A stretch of 64,000 bases of DNA from CAWUEZ02 sp963921355 (GTDB taxonomy: Bacteria > Pseudomonadota > Alphaproteobacteria > Thalassobaculales > Thalassobaculaceae), in NCBI GenBank assembly GCA_963921355.3, contig OZ001190.1, positions 620,001 through 684,000 of the forward strand. Reading direction: 5' to 3'. The translations under genes and the position numbers were made by a program. This document shows positions 16,982 through 25,874 of the stretch, one piece after another (positions within the stretch are counted from its first letter, which is position 1; every line of letters begins with the position of its first letter). The notes below the pieces were generated by a model that was not told the DNA's origin, did no database searches, and saw only the letters and a list, made by a program, of their open reading frames with translations.

Positions 16982-18361
16982 TCAACTGGCGGGCTCGGGA
17001 CGGAGGATGCTGGTGACGGACCGTTGTGGCACCAGGATGGCACGCAGCGCGGCATTGACCGCCTCGGGCGTCACCCCGGCGATCCGTTCCGGCCAGTCCT
17101 CGATGTCGGCAATCGTCCCGCCCGAGGCCAGTTCAGCACCGAACAGCCGGGCCGGCGCCAGGGAGTCGTCGCGCGCGAAGATCGCCGCCCGCTCCATCCG
17201 GGTGATCGCCGAGGCGACTTCCTCATCCGTGACGCCTTCGCTCAGCAGGTGATCGAGTTCGCCGTCCACCGCCTGCTCAAGATCCGCGATCGAGACGTCG
17301 GCCCGGGGGCTCGCGTAGACCACAAAACCCTGCGGCCCGAGCCCGCCCGCGGAATACCCGGCCCCCGCTGACACCGCCAAGGCCTGATCGATCACGAGTG
17401 ACCGGTACAGACGGCTGGTGGATCCGCCGCCGAGGATCTCCGCCGCCACTTCCAGGGGGCTGATAAGCGCGGCATCGCCCCAGACACGGCCCGGCGCCAG
17501 CCAGCGCCGTGACCAGCTCGGCTGATCGACCCGTGGGTTCGTCCCTTCGACCCGCCGGGCCGCAAGCTGCGGCGGCTCCGAGCCTCTGAGCGCAATCCGG
17601 TCCGGGACCGGGCGGGCCGGGATCACGCCGTAGGTCCGCTCGGCAAGCTTGCGCACCTCGTCGACGGTGACGTCACCGGCGACCACGAGCACGGCGTTGT
17701 TGGGCGCATACCAGTCCTCGTAGAAGTCGAGCGCATCCTGGCGTGTCAGCGCCCGGATCTCGGTCTCCCACCCGATCACCGGGATCCGATACGGATAGGA
17801 CAGATAGGTTGCGGCGTTGACCTGCTCCCAGTGCAGGGAACCGGGGCTGTTGTCGACCCGTGAGCGTCGTTCCTCGAGCACGACGTCCAGTTCCGGCGCG
17901 ACCAGTTCGTCGGTGAGACGGAGATTGACCATGCGGTCGGCTTCGAGCTCCATCATCCGGCCGAGATCCTCGCGCGCCACATTCTGGTAGTAGCCGGTGT
18001 AGTCGTAGGACGTGAACGCGTTCTCACGGCCGCCGATCGCCCGGATGATGTCGGAGAATCCGCCCGGTTCGATCGTCTCGGTGCCCTTGAACATCAGGTG
18101 TTCGAGGAAATGGGCGATCCCGGACTTGCCCCGCGGCTCGTCGGCGGACCCGACCTTGTACCAGACCATATGGCTGACGACAGGCACCCGGTCGTTCTCG
18201 ATGACGACCACTTCCAACCCGTTGTCGAGCGTGAAGGTCTTCGGTTCGAAGACGGCGGCCCGCGCACCCGTGGACATCCCCACGGACACGAGGCCCACAG
18301 ACACCGTGGCAGCAACGGCAATAACGAGCGCCAGTCGGCTCACGGCCGATGCGATCCGCAT
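16982..18361 (-). CDS. M16-family zinc peptidase, catalytic partner
   Basis: 459 aa with a long N-terminal signal/anchor (residues ~7-35, ending TGARA). Inverted zinc motif HFLEH near residue 83 and the distal ligand in ELEADR mark an active pitrilysin/processing-peptidase-like enzyme that degrades short periplasmic peptides. Later are LEERRSRVDNSPGS, WYAPNNAVLVVAGDV and LGGGSTSRLYRSL, all conserved in the family. It lies between the DUF3035 lipoprotein and its inactive partner in the ileS-lspA operon, a common alphaproteobacterial arrangement. Confidence 0.93.
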   Translation of the reverse strand: MRIASAVSRLALVIAVAATVSVGLVSVGMSTGARAAVFEPKTFTLDNGLEVVVIENDRVPVVSHMVWYKVGSADEPRGKSGIAHFLEHLMFKGTETIEPGGFSDIIRAIGGRENAFTSYDYTGYYQNVAREDLGRMMELEADRMVNLRLTDELVAPELDVVLEERRSRVDNSPGSLHWEQVNAATYLSYPYRIPVIGWETEIRALTRQDALDFYEDWYAPNNAVLVVAGDVTVDEVRKLAERTYGVIPARPVPDRIALRGSEPPQLAARRVEGTNPRVDQPSWSRRWLAPGRVWGDAALISPLEVAAEILGGGSTSRLYRSLVIDQALAVSAGAGYSAGGLGPQGFVVYASPRADVSIADLEQAVDGELDHLLSEGVTDEEVASAITRMERAAIFARDDSLAPARLFGAELASGGTIADIEDWPERIAGVTPEAVNAALRAILVPQRSVTSILRPEPAS

Positions 18362-18445
18362 CGTCCCGACCTCCGCGTTGGTTTCAGCTGTCCTTCAGAT
18401 GGCGGTGGCCAGGGGCTTCGTCAAACACCAAGAACGGGTGTGTGA

Positions 18446-19069
18446 TCAAAAAAGCCCGTCAAGCAGCCCACCGCGCCGCCGTTCGATGGTCGGAAGCTCC
18501 CCATCGGAGGGACTCCGGCCGAGTGCCGCGTTCTCCCGAAGCCGCTGCTGCTCCTGGCGGGCATCCAGGAGGATGCCGGGTGGCGGGTCCTCCTTCCAGA
18601 ACAGCAGATAATCGATCGGATACTGGGTCTCGTAGACGAAGGCGGCGGTTTCCTGATCGACGATCGAGCGGATATCAACCTGGGCCTGATCAAGCCCGAG
18701 TTGCTGGCGGAACTTGGCCTCACCGACCGAACTGACGGACACCGGGGCTGCCGGGGCCGCCGCGATGGCCGGGCCGGCATTCCCGGATGTCGCGCGCGCG
18801 GGGCGCCCGAGGATCCGTTCCGCCGCCGCTTCGGTGGCGGAACGCTCCTGGGGACGCGGCGCCCCCGGACGCGGCGGGCGCAGATCGTAATTCGGCGGCA
18901 GCGACAGCGGCGCCCGGGCCACCACCTGAAACTCGTCCGGTGGGTTCTTGCCCTGACCGAGGGCATCGCTCAGTGAACCGCAGGCGCCGAGCGTCACTGC
19001 CAGTCCAACCGCAGCGACGGCGGGTCCCAGCCTCCGCCCGGGGCGCTGCGAGCCAACCAACTTACCCAT
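18446..19069 (-). CDS. DUF3035-family lipoprotein
   Basis: 207 aa. A lipoprotein signal ends at lipobox L27-G-A-C30, so the mature protein starts at Cys30 and should be lipidated. The following GKNPPDEFQVVARAPLSLPPNYDLRPPRPG block is typical of DUF3035 proteins, shown here in pieces as PPDEFQVVARAPL and LPPNYDLRPP. Function is not established; an envelope-assembly role is often proposed. It overlaps the lspA stop by 8 bp, an apt neighbour because LspA processes lipoproteins. Confidence 0.85.
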   Translation of the reverse strand: MGKLVGSQRPGRRLGPAVAAVGLAVTLGACGSLSDALGQGKNPPDEFQVVARAPLSLPPNYDLRPPRPGAPRPQERSATEAAAERILGRPARATSGNAGPAIAAAPAAPVSVSSVGEAKFRQQLGLDQAQVDIRSIVDQETAAFVYETQYPIDYLLFWKEDPPPGILLDARQEQQRLRENAALGRSPSDGELPTIERRRGGLLDGLF

Positions 19070-19562
19070 CGGTCCCTTGTCCTCTCTCAGCCTTCTGCCC
19101 GCCGACCCCGAACGCGTCGAGCAGCAACAGGCCCACCCCTAAGGTAATCGCAGAATCCGCAATATTGAAGGCCGGCCAATGCCAACCGGCATAGTGCACA
19201 TCGATGAAGTCGACGACGGCCCCGAAGCGCACCCGGTCCACGACATTGCCGATCGCGCCACCGATGACGGCACCGAGACCGATGACCAGCGGCCAGGTCC
19301 GCGCCTGCAGCAGCCAGCATCCCAGGAGAACGCAGACCACGAGGGCGAATCCGCTCAACAACCAGGGCGCCCAGGGCGACTCGCTCGACAGCAGGCCGAA
19401 GCTGACCCCACGGTTCCACACCGGAACGATGTCGAGCATGTCGAAGACCTGCAGGCGCCGGGGCGGATCGAACACGGTGGCCATTGCCCACAGCTTGGTG
19501 AGCTGATCGGCGACCAGAACGACCGCGGCCACCACCAGGCCGCGTCTCAAAGCGCCGGTCAC
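19062..19562 (-). CDS. lspA: Lipoprotein signal peptidase (signal peptidase II)
   Basis: 166 aa, four predicted membrane segments. It cleaves prolipoprotein signal peptides before the lipidated Cys. The two catalytic aspartates sit in the conserved boxes GNVVDRVRFGAVVDFI and FNIADSAI. It lies 9 bp after ileS, the near-universal ileS-lspA pairing, and overlaps the DUF3035 lipoprotein gene. Confidence 0.95.
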   Translation of the reverse strand: MTGALRRGLVVAAVVLVADQLTKLWAMATVFDPPRRLQVFDMLDIVPVWNRGVSFGLLSSESPWAPWLLSGFALVVCVLLGCWLLQARTWPLVIGLGAVIGGAIGNVVDRVRFGAVVDFIDVHYAGWHWPAFNIADSAITLGVGLLLLDAFGVGGQKAERGQGTDG

Positions 19563-19571
19563 TCCCGGCCC

Positions 19572-22382
19572 CTACTCGGCGGCGTCGACCATGCCGGCAA
19601 CCGCCTCGGAGCAGCGGTCACAGATCGGTTCGCCAACCGCGACCTCCGGCAGCACTTTCCAGCAGCGCTCGCACTTCGCCCCATCAGCCAGGCCTGGCAC
19701 CATCGCGACACCGGGCACGTCGTCGAGGCGAAAGGCCTGTTCCGGCGCCGGTGCCTCGGTCAGGGTGACGGCGGAGGTGATGAAGATCTCAGCGGCATCA
19801 AGCCCCTCGAACGCCACCTTCTGATCGCTCGGCAGATGCACGGTCGGATGGGCCTGGAGCGATGATCCGATCCGCTTCTCGGCCCGTTCGAGCTCGAGCG
19901 CGCCGGTCACCACCCGACGCACGGTGCGGATCGTCGACCACTTCGCGGCCAAAGCGTTGTCGCGCCATTCGGCGGGAATCGTCGGATAGCTCTGGAGGTG
20001 GACCGAGTCCGCCGCTCCACCGTGCTGCGCCCGCCAGGCCTCCTCGGCGGTAAAGCAGGTGATCGGCGCCAGCCAGGCCGTCAGGCAATCGAACAGTTTG
20101 GCCATCACCGTACGCGCCGCCCGGCGGTGGTCGCTGGTCGGCGCATCGCAGTACAGCGAGTCCTTGCGGATGTCGAAGTAGAACGCCGACAGATCGACCG
20201 CGCAGAACTGGTGCAGGGTCAGGAACATGGTGTGGAAGTCGAAATCGTCGGTGCAGCGCCGCACGGTCGCGTCGATCTCAGAGATCCGATGCAGCACCCA
20301 GCGCTCAAGCTCCGGCATGCGTTCACGCGGAAGCGCCTCGGCCTCACTCCAACCGTCGAGCGCCCCCAGCACGTAGCGCAGGGTGTTCCGCAGCCGGCGA
20401 TAGTGGTCGACCGTGTGCTTGAGAATGCCCGGCCCGACCCGTAGATCCTCGGTGAAGTCGGAGCTCACGACCCATATCCGCAGGATGTCGGCGCCGCTCT
20501 GCTCGATCACCTCCAACGGATCGACCCCGTTGCCCAGGGACTTGGACATCTTGCGGCCGTGCTCGTCGTTGATGAACCCATGGGTCAGAACCGCCTCGTA
20601 GGGCGCGCGGCCGCGGGTGCCGGTCCCGACCAGCAGGGAGGAATGGAACCAGCCCCGGTGCTGATCCGAACCTTCGAGATACAGCGCGGCCGGCCAGGTC
20701 AGATCGTCGTTGCCCTCGAGCACGAAGGCATGGGTCGAGCCGCTGTCGAACCAGACATCGGCGATGTCCGACACCTGTTCGTAATCGTCGGCGTTGTAGT
20801 CGTTGCCAAGGAACCGGGCCGGCGGGCTCGAGAACCAGGCGTCCGCACCTTCGGCTTCGAAGGCCTCGGCGACCCGGTCGAGCACCGCCTGGTCACGCAG
20901 CGGTTCGCCGGTGCGCTTCTCCACGAAAACCGGGATCGGCACGCCCCAGGCACGCTGGCGGCTGATGCACCAGTCGGGCCGGGTCTCGATCATGCCGCGC
21001 AGCCGGCTCTGCCCCGCCGCCGGAACGAACCGGGTCTCGTCGATCGCCTTCAGGGCCTTCTCACGCAGGTCCCGGGTCTCCATCGAGATGAACCACTGGG
21101 CGGTATTGCGGAAGATCAGCGGCGCCTTGGAGCGCCAGGAATGCGGATAGGAGTGTTTGAGCTTGCCGCGCGCCACCAGACCGCCGAGGTCGCGGATGAT
21201 GGCGGCGATCTTCATGTTGTCGTCGAGCACGTTCATGCCCGCGACCAGCGGCACGTGGTCGTAGAACACACCGTCATCGGCCACCGTCTGCGGCACTTCC
21301 AGATCGTGCTCCCGGCCGAGTTCGAAGTCGTCAGCGCCGTGGCCCGGCGCGATGTGGACGAAGCCCGTGCCCTGGTCGTCGGTGGCGAATTCCGCCGCCA
21401 GCGCCGGAACATCGTAGTCGTAGCCGTGACCGCGCAGCGGGTGGGCGCAGATCGTCCCGGCGAGGTCCGATCCCTTGAGGCTGGCGTGCTCGACCAGGGC
21501 TTCGATCCGGCACTGGCTCTTGACGTCCTCCAGCAGCGAGCGCGCAACCACCAGCCGCTCGCCGGTCTTGGCGAGGCTGTTCTCGGCAACCTCGGTCGGC
21601 TCGACGACCACGTAGTCGATCTCCTCGCCATAGGCGACCGCCCGGTTGCCCGGCATGGTCCAGGGGGTGGTGGTCCAGATCACGATCGCCGCCCCATCGA
21701 GGGCGGGGTGGCCCGGCTTGATCACCGGGAAGCGTACGTGGATCGTCGTCGAGGTGTGCTCGTGATACTCGACCTCGGCGTCGGCCAGTGCGGTCTTCTC
21801 GACAACCGACCACATGACCGGTTTCGCGCCCTTGTAGAGGCTGCCGTCCATCAGGAACTTGCCGATCTCGCGCGCGATCTGCGCCTCGGCCGCGAAGGTC
21901 ATGGTGGTGTAGTAGTTGTCCCAGTCGCCGGTGACGCCCAGACGGCGGAACTCGTCGCGCTGGGTGTCGATCCACTTGTCGGCGAACTCGCGGCACTCGC
22001 GCCGGAACTCGACCACCGGAACCGCGTCCTTGTCCTTGCCCTTGGCCCGGTAATCCTCCTCGATCTTCCATTCGATCGGCAGGCCATGGCAGTCCCAGCC
22101 CGGCACGTAGTGAGTGCGCTTGCCGGCCATGTGCTGGGTCCGGTTCACCAGATCCTTGAGGATCTTGTTCAGCGCGTGGCCCATATGCAGGTGGCCGTTC
22201 GCGTAGGGCGGGCCATCATGCAGGATGAACGGCTCGGCACCGGCCCGGACCTCACGGATGCGACGGTCGAGATCGATCTCCTTCCACCAGGCGAGAATCT
22301 CCGGCTCGCGCTTGGGCAAGCCCGCCCGCATGGGAAAGTCCGTCTTCGGCAGAAACACCGTGCTCTTGTAGTCCGTGGTCAT
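19572..22382 (-). CDS. ileS: Isoleucyl-tRNA synthetase
   Basis: 936 aa from the ATG at 22382 (MTTDYKSTVFLPKTDFPMRA is the canonical N-terminus). Class I features: HIGH-like GHLHMGH near residue 65, WDCHGLPIEWK, the editing (CP1) insert with WTTTPWTMPGNRA, KMSKS in GRKMSKSLGNG, and a C-terminal zinc site CERCW...CDRC. It charges tRNA-Ile with isoleucine. A 31-bp gap separates it from ribF upstream and 9 bp from lspA downstream. An upstream in-frame start at 22457 would overlap ribF and is rejected. Confidence 0.97.
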   Translation of the reverse strand: MTTDYKSTVFLPKTDFPMRAGLPKREPEILAWWKEIDLDRRIREVRAGAEPFILHDGPPYANGHLHMGHALNKILKDLVNRTQHMAGKRTHYVPGWDCHGLPIEWKIEEDYRAKGKDKDAVPVVEFRRECREFADKWIDTQRDEFRRLGVTGDWDNYYTTMTFAAEAQIAREIGKFLMDGSLYKGAKPVMWSVVEKTALADAEVEYHEHTSTTIHVRFPVIKPGHPALDGAAIVIWTTTPWTMPGNRAVAYGEEIDYVVVEPTEVAENSLAKTGERLVVARSLLEDVKSQCRIEALVEHASLKGSDLAGTICAHPLRGHGYDYDVPALAAEFATDDQGTGFVHIAPGHGADDFELGREHDLEVPQTVADDGVFYDHVPLVAGMNVLDDNMKIAAIIRDLGGLVARGKLKHSYPHSWRSKAPLIFRNTAQWFISMETRDLREKALKAIDETRFVPAAGQSRLRGMIETRPDWCISRQRAWGVPIPVFVEKRTGEPLRDQAVLDRVAEAFEAEGADAWFSSPPARFLGNDYNADDYEQVSDIADVWFDSGSTHAFVLEGNDDLTWPAALYLEGSDQHRGWFHSSLLVGTGTRGRAPYEAVLTHGFINDEHGRKMSKSLGNGVDPLEVIEQSGADILRIWVVSSDFTEDLRVGPGILKHTVDHYRRLRNTLRYVLGALDGWSEAEALPRERMPELERWVLHRISEIDATVRRCTDDFDFHTMFLTLHQFCAVDLSAFYFDIRKDSLYCDAPTSDHRRAARTVMAKLFDCLTAWLAPITCFTAEEAWRAQHGGAADSVHLQSYPTIPAEWRDNALAAKWSTIRTVRRVVTGALELERAEKRIGSSLQAHPTVHLPSDQKVAFEGLDAAEIFITSAVTLTEAPAPEQAFRLDDVPGVAMVPGLADGAKCERCWKVLPEVAVGEPICDRCSEAVAGMVDAAE

Positions 22383-22413
22383 CTCGAACGTCCGTCTCAA
22401 TAGGGGCTCGGTC

Positions 22414-23355
22414 TCAGTGTCCGAGCAGCTCCCGCGCCAGAGCCGCATCCGCCGCAATCTGCGCCGTCAACTCATCAAGGCCGCCAAACTTCCGCTCCGG
22501 CCGGATAAAGTCAACAAGCCTGACGCGAAGGGGACGTCCATAGAGCTCGAGTTCCCGGTCGAACAGGTGAACTTCGAGCAGAACGCCACGGTCATTGACC
22601 GTCGGACGCACCCCGAGATTGGCGACACCGGTCATCCAGACACCAGCGCCGTCACCTTCGGTCAGCATGGCGCGCACCGCATAGACGCCGAGCCGCGGGC
22701 ACACCAGATCACCAAGCCGCAGGTTGGCGGTCGGGAAGCCGATGGTGCGCCCGCGTTTGTCACCCTCTTCGACCGTCGCCGCGATCTCCCAGGGTGCGCC
22801 GAGCAGCGACGCCGCTCCGCGCGGGTCGCCCTCCATCAGGCACTGGCGGATCCGCGACGACGAATAGACTGCCCCGTCGCTCTCATGGACGGCCGCCACC
22901 TTCGTGGCCGCAAACCCGTGTGCCCGGGCGCGCTCGACCAGCATGTCCGGTGTGCCGCGCCGGCGATGGCCGAAGTTGAAGTCGTAGCCTATGACCACGT
23001 GACGCAGACCGAGGCGGTCGTGCAGGACCTCGTCGATGAAGGCTTCGGCGCTGAGTTCGGCAAACGCCCGGTTGAATGGGATCTCGAACAGAAAGTCGAC
23101 ACCGAGGTCTTCCAGCCGGGTCGCCCGGCCGACGCTCGTGGTCAGGCGGAACGGGTCGAGATTGGCCTGGAAGAACTGGCGCGGATGCGGCTCGAACGTG
23201 ACCACCGCCATCGGTGCATGCAGGTCCCCCGCCAGCCGCGCGGCTTCGCCGATCACGGCGCGGTGGCCGAGATGGATGCCGTCGAAGTTGCCGATCGCCG
23301 CAACCGCCCCGCGATGACGTGCCTCGACGGCGTCAAGCGAGCGCAGCGTCTCCAT
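22414..23355 (-). CDS. ribF: Bifunctional riboflavin kinase / FMN adenylyltransferase
   Basis: 313 aa. The N-terminal adenylyltransferase domain has IGNFDGIHLGHRAVI (residues ~22-36) and VIGYDFNFGHRRRG; SSSRIRQCL follows. The C-terminal riboflavin kinase domain has GRTIGFPTANL and the Glu in RGVLLEVHLFD. It makes FMN and then FAD. First gene of the ribF-ileS-lspA operon, only 8 bp after the MaoC-like gene on the same strand, so that gene may share its transcript. Confidence 0.96.
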   Translation of the reverse strand: METLRSLDAVEARHRGAVAAIGNFDGIHLGHRAVIGEAARLAGDLHAPMAVVTFEPHPRQFFQANLDPFRLTTSVGRATRLEDLGVDFLFEIPFNRAFAELSAEAFIDEVLHDRLGLRHVVIGYDFNFGHRRRGTPDMLVERARAHGFAATKVAAVHESDGAVYSSSRIRQCLMEGDPRGAASLLGAPWEIAATVEEGDKRGRTIGFPTANLRLGDLVCPRLGVYAVRAMLTEGDGAGVWMTGVANLGVRPTVNDRGVLLEVHLFDRELELYGRPLRVRLVDFIRPERKFGGLDELTAQIAADAALARELLGH

Positions 23356-23363
23356 GGGAAGCC

Positions 23364-23807
23364 TTAAGCCGCCTGGGCAGCGGCGCGCGACGGAACCAGG
23401 ATCAGGGCGTCACCGTCGATCACGACCGTGCGGCCGACACGGCACTTGGAGTGGAAAGCGACCCGTTTCTTCTTCGGGACGATGTCGGAGACCTCGACCG
23501 TGGTCGTCACCATATCGCCGATCCGCACCGGTGCGATGAACCGCAGGGTCTGGGAGATGTAGACCGACCCCTTTCCCGGCATCACGGTTCCGAAGATCTT
23601 CGAGATGAAGGATGCCCCGAGAATGCCGTGGGCGATCCGTCCGTTGAACATCGTGGACTTGGCGTAGTCCTCGTCGAGGTGCAGCGGATTGTTGTCCCCG
23701 GAGACGTCGGCGAAGCTGGTGATCATGTCTTCGGTCACCACGCGTTCGTAGTCGGCGGTCATGCCGACTTCCAGGTCCTCCAGGAAGTACTGATTCATCT
23801 CGGTCAT
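23364..23807 (-). CDS. MaoC-family hot-dog dehydratase
   Basis: 147 aa. An (R)-specific enoyl-CoA hydratase-type single hot-dog domain. The family core is seen in FADVSGDNNPLHLDEDYA (hydratase-2 Asp/His motif) and the following RIAHGILGASFIS. I chose ATG 23807 (MTEMNQYFLEDLEVGM) because the 13 upstream codons look non-coding. The physiological acyl-CoA is unknown; fatty-acid or PHA metabolism is plausible. It lies 8 bp before ribF. Confidence 0.9.
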   Translation of the reverse strand: MTEMNQYFLEDLEVGMTADYERVVTEDMITSFADVSGDNNPLHLDEDYAKSTMFNGRIAHGILGASFISKIFGTVMPGKGSVYISQTLRFIAPVRIGDMVTTTVEVSDIVPKKKRVAFHSKCRVGRTVVIDGDALILVPSRAAAQAA

Positions 23808-23940
23808 CGTCACCCCTCTACCCTCGGCGGTTCCGTGATGCTGCACCGCGGAATTCGTCGCGGGGGACTATACAGTCCGGCTGGCAACGCCTCAAGCAAG
23901 GCTCTTGCGCGCGTCGACGCGCCATGCCACGCAGCGCAAC

Positions 23941-24696
23941 ATGGCGACACCAACACTCATCGATCTGGACTCCGTGGACGGCACCAATGCCGAGGCCAAA
24001 CGCCGAATCGCCGAGGGCGCGCCCGACGGCACGACCGTCACGGCGCGGGTCCAGACCGCCGGAATCGGGCGCCGTGGGCGCGCCTGGTCGAGCCCGGCCG
24101 GTAATCTCTACTGGTCGATGCTGCACTATCCCGCACCCGACTGGCCGCCGGTCTGGGGGCTCTCGATGGTCGCGGCCCTCGCGGTCCTCGACCTGGCCCG
24201 GACCCGCCTCCCTGACGCCCCGATCGGCCTCAAATGGCCGAACGACGTTCTGGTCGACGGTGCCAAGGTGGCGGGCATCCTGCTGGAAAGCGGTGAGACC
24301 GACCGGCGACCCTGGGTGGTGACGGGAATCGGGGTCAACCTGGTCTCCGCACCGTCAGGAAACCTGATCTATGCCGCGACATCGCTCAGGGAGTGCGGTG
24401 CGGAGGATGTCGACCGCGACCGGGCGGTCACCGACCTCACCCGAGCCTTCACCGGACGGTTCGCCGATTATCTCGGCGGTGGCCTCGCCTGGGCGCGCGC
24501 CGAGATGCTGCGCCACCTGGTCGGCATCGGCGAGCCGATCGTCGCCCGGCTGTCGGACGATCCCGACCAGAACGTGACCGGGGTCCTGCGCGGTCTGGAC
24601 GACCAGGGGCGGGCGCTGATTGAAACGCCCCAGGACGGCGTCCGGGCCGTCTCGGCCGGGGATCTGTTCTTTACCCGGCGGGTGGCCCCGTCGTAG
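23941..24696 (+). CDS. birA: Biotin-[acetyl-CoA-carboxylase] ligase, no DNA-binding domain
   Basis: 251 aa, class I BirA lacking the N-terminal repressor domain. Biotinyl-AMP loop TAGIGRRGRAWSSPAGNLY near residue 40, KWPNDVLVDGAKVAGILLE near residue 100, and GIGVNL. It attaches biotin to carboxylase carrier protein. The start codon is uncertain: ATG 23941 begins the conserved sequence (MATPTLIDLDSVDGTNAEA) but has no clear ribosome-binding site; a TTG lies at 23905. Divergent from MaoC/ribF; the hydratase gene follows after 34 bp. Confidence 0.9.
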   Translation: MATPTLIDLDSVDGTNAEAKRRIAEGAPDGTTVTARVQTAGIGRRGRAWSSPAGNLYWSMLHYPAPDWPPVWGLSMVAALAVLDLARTRLPDAPIGLKWPNDVLVDGAKVAGILLESGETDRRPWVVTGIGVNLVSAPSGNLIYAATSLRECGAEDVDRDRAVTDLTRAFTGRFADYLGGGLAWARAEMLRHLVGIGEPIVARLSDDPDQNVTGVLRGLDDQGRALIETPQDGVRAVSAGDLFFTRRVAPS

Positions 24697-24730
24697 CAAG
24701 GGCCCGCACTCGAGATCTGAAGGAGCAGAC

Positions 24731-25522
24731 ATGGCATTCGACCCGGCCCCCGCGGCCCGCACCCTCCTGGACCACCGGGCCCGCAAGGCGACTCTGACCG
24801 CCCTGCCCGACGGCGAGCGTCCACAGACCCTCGCCGACGGCTATGCGATCCAGGCGGCCGTGATCGATGCCCGTGCGGCCGGTGGCGCGGCGCCGATCGG
24901 TTACAAGATCGGCGCCACCAACCCAGGCGCGCGTGATCTGCTGGGTCTCCCTGACATGTTCTGGGGCGTGCTTCTGTCGACCATGACCTCCGACGCGCCG
25001 AGCACCTTCGCCGGCAAGGATCTGTACATCCGGGTGATCGAGCCGGAGATCGCCCTGCGCTTCGGATCCCCCTTGGACGGCACGGCCGGCACGGTGACCG
25101 AGGCCGACGTCCGCGCCGCCGTCGACGCCGTGCTGCCGGCGATCGAGATCGTCGACACGCCGTTCGGCGAGGGCTGGACCAAGGCGGGCGGCGCCAACCT
25201 GATCGCCGACGACGGCGCGCACGGCGCCTGGATCAAGGGCGCGCCGGCCGATGGCGGCACCGACCTCAATCTCATGGACCTGGCCGTCACCCTGACCGCC
25301 GGCGGAGAGCCCGTGCGCGAGGGCAAGGGCAGCAACGTCGAGGGCGGGCCGTTCGCCGTCACCGCCTGGCTGGTCAACGAAATCGCCAAGCACGGCAAGA
25401 CGATCCGCGCCGGCGACTACGTGACCACCGGATCGACCACCCCGCCCTACCCGGCCAAGCCGGACGAGACCGTGGTCGCCGATTTCGGTCCGCTCGGCTC
25501 GGTCACGGTGAGCTTCGAGTAG
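24731..25522 (+). CDS. 2-keto-4-pentenoate hydratase-like (FAH/MhpD family)
   Basis: 263 aa with GAAGGAG 7 bp before the ATG. MhpD/FAH fold: AAPIGYKIGATN near residue 57, the acidic metal-site region IRVIEPEIALRFG, AIEIVDTPF, and GGPFAVTAWLVNEIAKHGKTIRAGDYVTTGS near the C-terminus, here quoted as AVTAWLVNEIAKHGK and RAGDYVTTGS. Hydrates 2-oxo-4-enoates in meta-cleavage pathways or acts as a related decarboxylase; no other meta-cleavage genes are in the window, so the substrate is open. Confidence 0.82.
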   Translation: MAFDPAPAARTLLDHRARKATLTALPDGERPQTLADGYAIQAAVIDARAAGGAAPIGYKIGATNPGARDLLGLPDMFWGVLLSTMTSDAPSTFAGKDLYIRVIEPEIALRFGSPLDGTAGTVTEADVRAAVDAVLPAIEIVDTPFGEGWTKAGGANLIADDGAHGAWIKGAPADGGTDLNLMDLAVTLTAGGEPVREGKGSNVEGGPFAVTAWLVNEIAKHGKTIRAGDYVTTGSTTPPYPAKPDETVVADFGPLGSVTVSFE

Positions 25523-25874
25523 GTCACCACCCAAGATATTGCACTTCCTGGACCTGTCCCGGGACCCAGGATGGATGGTGCTGGAACGTTTGCGGCCAAA
25601 GCTCAACGCTCCAGCAGTGTCCGCCCCTAGGTCCCGGGTCAGGCCCGGGAGGTGCAGAGAAATAAGCGGTAACCTTGATACGCCCCGGCTCGAAGCCGCG
25701 GCTGCTCAGGGCGAGGTAGAGTGTTTTGACCTCGTCCTGAGCAGCCCGGATGAAATCCGGGCATGTCGAAGGGCGCCGCTAGAGCCTGATCCGGTCAGAT
25801 CGAACCGATCTGATCGGTGAATCAGTCTCTAAGGTATTGAAATAGAGCAAAATTGAGCGTTCTAACCGATCAGG
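25523..25874. repeat. Intergenic repeats, including a diverged CTAG-family copy
   Basis: No gene is seen. 25700-25775 carries GAGCAGCCCGGATGAAATCC-type sequence, the inverse of the unit near 12046-12085. From 25779 (CTAGAGCCTGATCC) to about 25832 lies a relative of the CTAG-bounded repeat, sharing GTCAGAT, GGTGAATC and TCTAA with the copies at 12222 and 33379 but with a shorter hairpin (CAGATCG / CGATCTG). It may include the terminators of the two converging genes. Confidence 0.6.
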